This document shows positions 44,630-51,779 of a stretch of DNA of 64,000 nucleotides, piece by piece (position 1 is the stretch's first letter; each line of letters starts with the position of its first letter). The position numbers and the translations under genes are program-made. The notes beneath the pieces were generated by a model. That model was not told the origin of the DNA, ran no database searches, and worked only from the letters and a program-made list of their open reading frames with translations. The stretch spans positions 1,292,501 through 1,356,500 of the forward strand of contig NC_020911.1 of assembly GCF_000155675.2 (NCBI RefSeq), read 5' to 3'. Source of the stretch: Octadecabacter antarcticus 307 (lineage in GTDB: Bacteria; Pseudomonadota; Alphaproteobacteria; Rhodobacterales; Rhodobacteraceae).

Positions 44630-45046
44630 TCAAATACGTTGCTTTAAAAATTGCAGCTCCAAACAGTGTCGATCACCGGAAAGGCTATAGTTCACAAGAT
44701 CTGCGCATTGAATTATGAGGCCCAAGCCTCGGCCACTTTCAGCCATAAGATCTACTTTTCCCAACTCACGGGCATGGACGCGCAGATCGAACACGTCGGC
44801 GTCAATTGGATCGAAAACCTCGACGACAAGTGTGCTGTTGGTTTCGCTCAGCGTCACTTCAATAGGAGCATCTTTATGGGGCGTGCGCGCATGTTTGACG
44901 ATGTTTTTTAGGGCTTCAGACATACAGATTTCAAACTTGAATTTGGCCATCTGATCAAGGTTGCCTTCCACAACCGACTTTAATGAAATGACCATGCGAT
45001 CAACATCATCAAGGTGGTTTCGCATATAGAAGGACTGGCTGATCAC
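44630..45046 (-). CDS. RsbW/SpoIIAB-like anti-sigma kinase, 138 aa
   Basis: GHKL ATPase fold: N box FKFEICMSEALKNIVKHA, an Asp-containing G1 region (VEVFDPIDADVFDL) and G2 ESGRGLGLIIQCAD. Such kinases phosphorylate a STAS antagonist and sequester a target. The start overlaps the STAS gene by 4 bp. With the adjacent PP2C phosphatase it forms a partner-switching module. No sigma factor is nearby, so the output is probably another protein. Confidence 0.85.
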   Translation of the reverse strand: MISQSFYMRNHLDDVDRMVISLKSVVEGNLDQMAKFKFEICMSEALKNIVKHARTPHKDAPIEVTLSETNSTLVVEVFDPIDADVFDLRVHARELGKVDLMAESGRGLGLIIQCADLVNYSLSGDRHCLELQFLKQRI

Positions 45047-45387
45047 AGGCTTTCAGCCATCGTTTGAACGGCCGTTTCTACGTCTCCATACACTGTGAAC
45101 ACACGGTCCATCCGGCAGATCCTGAACATTTGTTCGACATCTGGTTTGAGGCCTGACACCGCCAAATCGCCACGGTTGCCAATTTTTTTCAGAATGCCAA
45201 CGAGCGCCCCCAAACCGGATGAATCCAAAAATGAGACATCTTTGAAATCGATAACCAATTGGGCCGCACCATCGCTGATAAGCGCGATGACTTCGTCCTT
45301 GAATGCTTTGGCGTTCACAGCAGTGAGACGTTCAACGCCTGGCTGGATAACTGTGATGTCTGGATTATGCGAAGTTCTGTGTATCAT
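45043..45387 (-). CDS. STAS anti-sigma antagonist, 114 aa
   Basis: STAS domain with LVIDFKDVSFLDSSGLGALV; the Ser of DSSG (56-57) is the usual phosphorylation site for an RsbW-type kinase. Overlaps the PP2C gene by 23 bp and the kinase gene by 4 bp. In its dephosphorylated form it would bind the kinase and release its target. Confidence 0.88.
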   Translation of the reverse strand: MIHRTSHNPDITVIQPGVERLTAVNAKAFKDEVIALISDGAAQLVIDFKDVSFLDSSGLGALVGILKKIGNRGDLAVSGLKPDVEQMFRICRMDRVFTVYGDVETAVQTMAESL

Positions 45388-46570
45388 GGGTATTTTTTCT
45401 CTCGAGCGCGAAGACAGTTAGGTCGTCTTCTAGGGGTTCGCCGTCACGCCAAACGTTTAGCGCACAGACTAGATTGGTTGGAAATTTCTCTACGCTAACC
45501 TGAGGCAAGGTTTCAGCGATGTTGCGTAAACGATCATTGCCAAATGGTTCGCTTTTTGGATTTTCTGCCTCAGATGCTGCGTCGGAACAAATGATCAAAG
45601 CACCACCAATTTCAAACTGATGAACCTTGTTTTCATATGCCACGCCGCTGATCATCCCAACTGGAAAACCACCGTCCCCAATTGCTTCTGCGGTGCCGGA
45701 TTGGTCCACATATGATGGTGATGGATAGCCTGCTTGGCAGTAGTCCAATCGGCCAGATATTTTATCGACCACGCCACAGAACATTGTGAAATAGTCGTCA
45801 TTTTCCGATGCACCAAAGCGTGTATTGAGACCTGCTACCATCGCTGCAAGGTCTGGTGTGCCGCTACTATCGAACGCTTTAGTTATAAAATAAGCAGGTG
45901 TCACCAAATGCCCGATTGCAACGGACAAAAGCGCAGCATGAACGCCGTGGCCCGACACATCGACGGCATAAAAACCAAGTTTGTCGTCGCAGAGGGCAAA
46001 GCAGCCGAACATGTCCCCGGAGACGATAGAAGAGGGGACAAACGCAGACGCGACGCGAAATCCCATAATGTCTTTCTTAAGATCAGGCAAGAGTTGTCGC
46101 TGAGCCGTGGCTGCAGCCCGCAGGTCTTCTTGGATTCTTGCGTTGTACACTTCCAAAATGCGGGTCCGTTCCGCCAGCTCTGTTGCGTGATTGATCAACC
46201 GTGTAGCGGTCCGGATGCGCGCTTTAAGCATTGCGGGGCCGCTACCCTTCGTTATGAAGTCGTCGACACCCGCAAGAAGCGATGCGGTTCGCACATCATC
46301 ATCCTCGGCCCCAGTGACCATAATAATGTGAATGTAATGTTCCAGATCCAGTCCGCGAATCTTATGAGTCAATCCGATGCCATCAAGGTTGGGCATTTGC
46401 AGGTCGCTAATCACTATTTGCGCGTCAGTTTGCGTAAGCAGTTCGAGCGCGGAAACCCCATCTTGGGCTGGAACAGCTTCATACCCAAGTCCGTTAATTA
46501 AACCACACAGATAGAACTGCTGCAGTTCGTCGTCTTCGGCGACAATAATTTTCAGCGGGAGAGTTAACAT
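45365..46570 (-). CDS. Response regulator with PP2C (SpoIIE/RsbU) phosphatase, 401 aa
   Basis: Receiver domain at 1-130: acidic pair in VAEDDELQQ, phospho-acceptor Asp56 in VISDLQMPNLDG, then TGAEDDD and a Lys in DFITKGSG. A coiled linker (ERTRILEVYNARIQEDLRAA) leads to a PP2C domain (about 190-400) with SSIVSGDMFGCFAL, YAVDVSGHGVHAALLS and GALIICSDAASEA metal motifs. A phosphorelay would activate it to dephosphorylate the STAS protein. It heads the operon; its ATG region has weak GGGAGA. Confidence 0.9.
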   Translation of the reverse strand: MLTLPLKIIVAEDDELQQFYLCGLINGLGYEAVPAQDGVSALELLTQTDAQIVISDLQMPNLDGIGLTHKIRGLDLEHYIHIIMVTGAEDDDVRTASLLAGVDDFITKGSGPAMLKARIRTATRLINHATELAERTRILEVYNARIQEDLRAAATAQRQLLPDLKKDIMGFRVASAFVPSSIVSGDMFGCFALCDDKLGFYAVDVSGHGVHAALLSVAIGHLVTPAYFITKAFDSSGTPDLAAMVAGLNTRFGASENDDYFTMFCGVVDKISGRLDYCQAGYPSPSYVDQSGTAEAIGDGGFPVGMISGVAYENKVHQFEIGGALIICSDAASEAENPKSEPFGNDRLRNIAETLPQVSVEKFPTNLVCALNVWRDGEPLEDDLTVFALERKNTHDTQNFA

Positions 46571-46930
46571 TAATTGCCCTTTGGTTTGGTCTGCAAAACT
46601 GGCGATTCACAAACGGTCTTTTGGTATGATTTTATTTATAAGACCTGTCGCAATAATGGCCTTACAGGCCTATTTTTCAGGGTCGATTGTATTTCGTCCT
46701 GTAAAATTGACGGGAAGTCTTTGCGCGAAACGCTAAGCTTTGATGGAAAACGCCTCCGCTGAACGTTGAAACGCGTTGGGCACCTTAGTTGGCACAACGT
46801 TGAGCAATTTTTACTGGCCAATAGCTCTCTCCTTTAGTAAGAAGATAGCGAATTGGTGCGGGTGCCGCATTTGGGCGTTTGGCTTAGATGGTGGCGCATT
46901 GGGGACGCTAACCTATCCAAATGGATGAAT
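46571..46930. other. Intergenic between two regulator genes
   Basis: No gene supported. It probably holds the promoter of the leftward polysaccharide operon. A stretch GTTGAAACGCGTTGGGCACC near 46765 and several TTAG/CTAA words were noted, but I recognise no specific operator. Confidence 0.35.
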
Positions 46931-47545
46931 TTAAAAAAGGTTGGCTTCACGCCCGATCAAGGCAGCTTGGGTGCGGTTCGCAACGCCAACTTTGCGGTAT
47001 AACGTTTTCATATGCAGCTTGACGGTTGGTTCTCGAATTTCCAAATCACGGGCGATTTCTTTGTTCGACTTGCCCTCGGTCAGCCCCTTTAGCATTTGCA
47101 ACTCACGTTCCGTTAGTTTGTCCGCGAGAGGGTTGGTCGGCGTTTGCTCAACGGCTGTCATGAAATCAATTGGTGCGTATTGTTCGCCCATCGCCATGAA
47201 TTTGATGGCATTAACCAATGACTTCGCGGGAAGGGATTTTGGAACGAACCCTGCTGCACCAGCCTTTAGCGCGACTTCGGCAATCTGTTTGGTCGCTTCG
47301 CCCGAAATCAACGCAACACGTTGCCCGCCCCCGAGTGCAATCGCGGCCTTAAGTCCATCGAGCCCGTTCATGCCAGGCATATTATAGTCGAGCAAAACGA
47401 GGTCGTACGGATCATCCTTTTCGATCCGCTCAGCAGCTTCATCGAAGGTGCCAACGGCCACAGTTTGAAAGCTGCCTTCTTTTTCAAGAAACTGAACAAG
47501 CATGTCCCTCAACAAGTCGTGGTCGTCAGCGATTAGAATTTTCAT
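46931..47545 (-). CDS. LuxR/NarL-type response regulator, 204 aa
   Basis: The start at ATG 47545 gives MKILIADDHDLLRDMLVQFL; the frame upstream of this is IS5 sequence. Receiver with Asp53 (LVLLDYNMPGMNGL) and Lys in AAGFVPKSLP. The C-terminal LuxR helix-turn-helix is KLTERELQMLKGLTEGKSNK followed by EIARDLEIREPTVKLHMKTL. IS5 ends 5 bp before the ATG, so the native promoter is displaced. GAGG from the IS terminus lies 9 nt upstream and may act as ribosome site. Probably a regulator of the polysaccharide locus. Confidence 0.9.
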   Translation of the reverse strand: MKILIADDHDLLRDMLVQFLEKEGSFQTVAVGTFDEAAERIEKDDPYDLVLLDYNMPGMNGLDGLKAAIALGGGQRVALISGEATKQIAEVALKAGAAGFVPKSLPAKSLVNAIKFMAMGEQYAPIDFMTAVEQTPTNPLADKLTERELQMLKGLTEGKSNKEIARDLEIREPTVKLHMKTLYRKVGVANRTQAALIGREANLF

Positions 47546-47676
47546 TATTTGAGACCTCAGCATAACCTGTTGTTTGGGTTCCCGTTGGTCATGTTTTTCC
47601 AAAAGCTGCCTGTGTTTACGCTCTTAGGCGACTGTAGTGTCGGGTTTCAGGCGTTATTCTTTGATTTTGGTCGCAC

Positions 47677-48726
47677 TTATCCAGTGGGTTCCGGGTTTGG
47701 CAGGCCGTAGAGCGCCAAGAACTTTGCCCCCTTCGCGATATTATGGGCGATGGCTGCCAGGCCGAACAGGGTTAGGTTTTTAGCCAACCCCATCAGCCGC
47801 GTTCGAGCCAATCCATAGCGGGATTTATAGGTGGCAAATGGGCGCTCGCCGCCGGAGCGGATCACGGCAATCTCTTTGTTGCGGACCAAATCCGCTTTGG
47901 ACAAAGGGTGGCCCCGATAGCCCTTGCGCTGCACTTGATCATCAATACCAAACTGCTCCAATTTTTCGCGTGTGGCTTGCGAAGAATAGGCGGCATCCGC
48001 GTAAAGCGCTTCCTCGTCGCCCAGCAATAGCGTGTCCCGTTCGGTACTGTCATGGGCATTTCCTGGTGTGACCGTTTGGCGGTGGATGAAGCCATCCACT
48101 GCCCGGCAGTGGTTTGTCTTTTGCAAACCATGAGAGGGTTCGTCGACGCCAGTGTGGACCGAGTAGCCGTAGGTGGACTTTATATTACCGCGACTGTCGG
48201 CCTTTACGTGCCAGCCCGCATCCTTGTCGCGCGTGGGTTCATCATTGGCGTCTTTGCCGTACCCCGACTGCGCCGCTTCAACCGGAGTGGCATCGATGAT
48301 ATTGATGCGACCTTCAGTCATGATGATATGTTTTGCTTCAAGTTGGCGGTTCACTTCGCCCAGTAAAACCTCCCACAGGCCCAGTTCCATCAACCTCGCC
48401 CGAAAGCGCCCGATGGTAGTGGCGTCAGGGACATCCCCACCCAATTCGAGGTGACAGAATTTTCTGAACAACAGATCGCGAAACAGGGACTGAACCAGCT
48501 CAGCATCGCTCAAGCGATACCAGATGCCCAGCAATGACGCGCGGAGTAAAGTCAGCAATGGATAGCTCGGGCGGCCAGTCTTGCTGGCATAGATTTTGGC
48601 CATGATTTGTTCGAGCTTTACCCAGTCCAAAATCGCCTCGGCACCGTCCAACCCTTGCAGGCTCGCATGCTCCAGATCAGCGCTGGTAATGAAGAGTTCG
48701 GGTTGTGTGGAAAATGGCTTCTGCAT
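47677..48726 (-). CDS. IS5-family transposase, 349 aa, with in-frame hairpin peptide
   Basis: Protein identical to copy B1, including the PSHGLQKTNHCRAV insert between HTGVDE and DGFIH. The presence of the insert in both copies shows that the element moved with it. Confidence 0.92.
   Translation of the reverse strand: MQKPFSTQPELFITSADLEHASLQGLDGAEAILDWVKLEQIMAKIYASKTGRPSYPLLTLLRASLLGIWYRLSDAELVQSLFRDLLFRKFCHLELGGDVPDATTIGRFRARLMELGLWEVLLGEVNRQLEAKHIIMTEGRINIIDATPVEAAQSGYGKDANDEPTRDKDAGWHVKADSRGNIKSTYGYSVHTGVDEPSHGLQKTNHCRAVDGFIHRQTVTPGNAHDSTERDTLLLGDEEALYADAAYSSQATREKLEQFGIDDQVQRKGYRGHPLSKADLVRNKEIAVIRSGGERPFATYKSRYGLARTRLMGLAKNLTLFGLAAIAHNIAKGAKFLALYGLPNPEPTG
48098..48139 (-). repeat. Hairpin insertion 5 (same sequence as 4)
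   Basis: Reverse complement of 35788-35829. Sense orientation relative to its transposase gene. Confidence 0.88.
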
Positions 48727-48854
48727 GGCTTCAAAATAGCAAAATTAAACCTTCAGGGGAATCCCAGACTTATGCAGAGGTCTCTATTTATCTTCCGTAA
48801 TTTTGGATCTCTTGGCTTCGGACTATGAGCGCACGATGACACATATAGCAGGAA

Positions 48855-50022
48855 AAGGCTTATCCCTTTTAGTCCGGTTGCCCCACATGTCGACGCGGCG
48901 CAGAACCTCGCCCTTGTGGCTTGAGAGGCGGGTCGGATCAGTTTGTAACGTCTGGTGGGTTTATGGGGCGTGGCTTTTGCCGTGAACAAGGGCCTTTCAG
49001 GCGCGCTGTTCAACAAAATCACGATATGTCTCTGGCCCGAGACCAACACCGATCCCCAGCAGCGTGACGAAGGCACTGCGAATGTGTCGCCGTCGGTTCC
49101 AGCGGAACACGAATTCGTCGAGATAACGTTGTAGATGGCACTTTCTGAGGCCGTGGAAGACGCCTTTTGCCCACGTTTTTAGGTTGGAGAACACGCGGTG
49201 GACCCAGTGGAGTATGTCGTGTGCCTTCTTGCCGCTGACGACCTTCGCCTCATGCGTGTTTGCAGGGGGATTTTCGTAACCGAGTCAACCGTCCGTGATG
49301 ATGTGAGCGCCAGGCTCTACAGCCTGACCAATGAACCCGTGCAGCGTCTTTGATGCGCCGTCGGGAATGTGTTTCATCCTGATACGGCGCGGATGTCCGT
49401 CACTTGATAACTCGACGGCACAGACGACAAACATCTTTCCGACCGGGCTCCGCCCACCCTTTGGCCGGTCCTCGGGATCATGCCGGGACCGGAACGGCAT
49501 CTCTGTTTCATCGATTTCGACAAGGTCTTTCAGGGGGTTGTGGTCAGGGTTGACCATCGACCGCCGCAGCTTTTGCAAGAGGAGCCACGCCGTCTTGTAG
49601 CTGCCAAGGCCAAGTTGCGCCTGAAGTTGCAGCGCTGACATGCCGTTGGAATGGCTGGTGATGATGTGCGCGGCAAGAAACCAAATTCGCAACGGCAAAT
49701 GGCTGCTGTGCATCACCGTGCCAGCCGTCACGGATGTCTGCCGTGCGCAACCGGCACATTCCCAAGTCGCGCGATTTCGCTTTAACGGCCAGCCTTTGCA
49801 GGTGCCACAGGAAGGGCAAACGAAGCCCTCAGGCCAACGATGTTCCGCCAGATAATGCGAACACGCTTCCTCATCAGAAAACCTGGCGTCGAACGCCAGG
49901 CGGGACATGGGTTTGTCGTTTTTCCATCTGGCTGGCATGGATAGAACAATACCAGAACATTGTAGATTGGCAAGCCGCTTCACACTACATCAGGTGCCGC
50001 CGGAGAAAAGGGGATAAGCCTT
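48855..50022 (-). mobile_element. IS1595-family element, copy B
   Basis: Ends AAGGCTTATCCC and GGGATAAGCCTT, flanked by TAGCAGGAA at 48846-48854 and 50023-50031. Sits 187 bp upstream of galU. Confidence 0.92.
48997..49983 (-). pseudogene. IS1595 transposase, copy B, Trp-to-stop
   Basis: Same 328-codon frame as the intact copies, with a TGA at about 49285 where they have the Trp codon of ITDGWLGYENPP. The rest of the frame is open. Confidence 0.92.
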
Positions 50023-50208
50023 TAGCAGGAAATTGGGTAGCGCGTACATCCCTTGGGGTGGGTCTTGGTCCCTTAGGTGCACTGCGGTGTCGCCACAAAG
50101 CTGGGTACCGCGCCTTCTGCGCCATTTTCCTGTCCGCTTGTTCAATTGATTGGTCAGGCTGTTTTGACCGATGAAAGATGAATGGAACTTCATTCAAAGG
50201 GACACCAA

Positions 50209-51096
50209 ATGACACACATCCGCAAAGCTGTTTTCCCTGTCGCCGGCATGGGCACTCGTTTTCTTCCTGCGACCAAAACGATCCCAAAAGAGATGTTGAC
50301 GCTCATTGATCGGCCTCTCATTCAATATGCAGTCGATGAGGCTCGCGAAGCTGGAATCGAAGAGTTCATCTTTGTGTCCGCAGCCGGGAAGGGTTCCTTA
50401 GAGGATTATTTTGATACGGCTGCTTCGCTGGAACATCGCTTGCTGGCAGCTGGTAAGAAGGACGCCTTTGCTGCACTCGATCGGACACGGATGCCCGAAG
50501 GGTCGTTAACTATTTTGCGACAGTCACAACCTTTAGGGTTGGGTCATGCGGTTCGACAGGCGAAGCGCTTGATCGGCAACGAACCCTTTGCCGTCCTGCT
50601 GCCCGACGACGTTATAAAGGCACCGCGCGGTGCATTGGCGCAGATGGTCCAAGCCTACCGCGACACTAGTGGCCACATGGTCGCAACCATGGATGTGCCG
50701 CGTGTGGATACCAGCAAATACGGCGTTCTGGATATCGACCTTGAAAACGGCCGCATCGCTCATGCGCGCGGATTGGTCGAAAAGCCGCGCGCAGATATTG
50801 CGCCTTCAACAATAGCCGTCGTTGGGCGCTACATTCTTGACAGTGCCATTTTTGATCGCCTCGACAATCTTGAGCCCGGTGCTGGTGGTGAATTGCAACT
50901 GACAGACGCAATCAACGCGGACGTCGCATCGGTTGGCGTGACCGGATACCGTTTTGAAGGCGAGCGTTTCGATTGCGGTTCTGTGCAGGGATTTGTTGAG
51001 GCAACGGTGGCCTTTGCGTTGGATCGGGCCGATCTGCGCGCTGATTTAGCAAAGTTCTTGGATGATCATAGTAAACGAGACCTGCTGATGGCGTAA
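50209..51096 (+). CDS. galU: UTP-glucose-1-phosphate uridylyltransferase, 295 aa
   Basis: Makes UDP-glucose from UTP and glucose-1-phosphate in the cytosol. The start at ATG 50209 has AAAGGG upstream; a longer frame to 50182 is unlikely. Nucleotidyltransferase signature FPVAGMGTRFLPATKTIPKE at 9-28, then DRPLIQYAVDEAREAGI, LGLGHAVRQAKRLIGNEPFA, VLLPDDV, EKP-type LVEKPRADIAPS, GELQLTDAI and DCGSVQGFVEA. Length is normal. Likely precursor supply for the divergent GT2 operon across the IS elements. Confidence 0.95.
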   Translation: MTHIRKAVFPVAGMGTRFLPATKTIPKEMLTLIDRPLIQYAVDEAREAGIEEFIFVSAAGKGSLEDYFDTAASLEHRLLAAGKKDAFAALDRTRMPEGSLTILRQSQPLGLGHAVRQAKRLIGNEPFAVLLPDDVIKAPRGALAQMVQAYRDTSGHMVATMDVPRVDTSKYGVLDIDLENGRIAHARGLVEKPRADIAPSTIAVVGRYILDSAIFDRLDNLEPGAGGELQLTDAINADVASVGVTGYRFEGERFDCGSVQGFVEATVAFALDRADLRADLAKFLDDHSKRDLLMA

Positions 51097-51103
51097 TTTA
51101 TTG

Positions 51104-51125
51104 AACCTATCCGAAAGGGTAGGTT
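51104..51125 (+). terminator. Hairpin after galU
   Basis: Stem AACCTATCC/GGGTAGGTT (one G-T pair) with a GAAA tetraloop. A second, partial copy of the left arm follows (ACCTATCCGAGAGGG). No T run, so termination is weak or factor-dependent. Another small stem ATGCCC-GAG-GGGCAT is at 51157-51171. Confidence 0.5.
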
Positions 51126-51220
51126 ACCTATCCGAGAGGGAGGGGGGGGCAACCCGATGCCCGAGGGCATGAACTGGCCTTCGGTGTTATGAAGATTTCG
51201 CTATTGCAAAGGATAACACT

Positions 51221-51736
51221 ATGATTACGCCTCTCTCTTGGACTACTCTCGGGATTGTTCTCGCGTTTGGAATTGGTTCAAACGCAATTGCAGAAGAATT
51301 TTCGGTGCCTGTGGGGGCCACTGTTCTCACGGTGTCTGGGGATATCGGGATCACGAATGTTGAAGATACCCTCGTGTTTGATCGCGAAACGTTGATGGCC
51401 TTTCAGGCGACAACCTTTGAGACGAGCACGATCTGGACCGAGGGCGTTCACAGCTTTACCGGAGTTCCGCTGCATATCTTAACTGACTTATTGGGCGTGC
51501 AAGACGGCCAGATCTTGGCAACTGCAATCAACGACTACACCGTGGAAATTCCAGTAAGTGACGCGGTCGAAGGAGGGCCAATTATTGCCTACCTGATGGA
51601 CGGCGAAGAAATGACGCTACGTGACAAGGGCCCGCTTTGGGTGATTTACCCGTATGATAGAAGTTCCAGCTTTCGTACCGAAGTCGTCTATTCACGCAGT
51701 ATCTGGCAACTCGACAGACTGGAGATCGTTCAGTAA
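51221..51736 (+). CDS. Periplasmic molybdopterin-domain-like protein, 171 aa
   Basis: Signal peptide at 1-24 (GIGSNAIA before EEFS). The remainder (DRETLMAFQATTFETSTIWT, then HSFTGVPLHILTDLLGV, IAYLMDGEEMTLRDKGPLWV and IYPYD) matches the short sulfite-oxidase-like molybdopterin-binding fold that occurs alone in Rhodobacteraceae. The Cys that ligates molybdenum in true enzymes is absent, so it is more likely a sensor or binding protein. It lies 43 bp from the hybrid kinase gene and may modulate it. Confidence 0.75.
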   Translation: MITPLSWTTLGIVLAFGIGSNAIAEEFSVPVGATVLTVSGDIGITNVEDTLVFDRETLMAFQATTFETSTIWTEGVHSFTGVPLHILTDLLGVQDGQILATAINDYTVEIPVSDAVEGGPIIAYLMDGEEMTLRDKGPLWVIYPYDRSSSFRTEVVYSRSIWQLDRLEIVQ

Positions 51737-51779
51737 CATTTCCTTTGAAGTCTTAAGCTCTACCTAAGAGGATGAAGTT

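Larger units (their letters stand above)
47551..48784 (-). mobile_element. IS5-family element, copy B2
   Basis: Same ends and length as copy B1 (35143-36378), opposite orientation, differing by about one base in the coding part. Flanked by TATTT on both sides. It lies directly upstream of the LuxR-type regulator. Confidence 0.9.

Noticed and set aside
51130..51175. Hairpin insertion of the CCCTCTC family near GAGAGGGAGG
   Set aside because: It has GAGAGGG but lacks the CTGCCGGGCA end and the variable stem, and it is not in a transposase gene.
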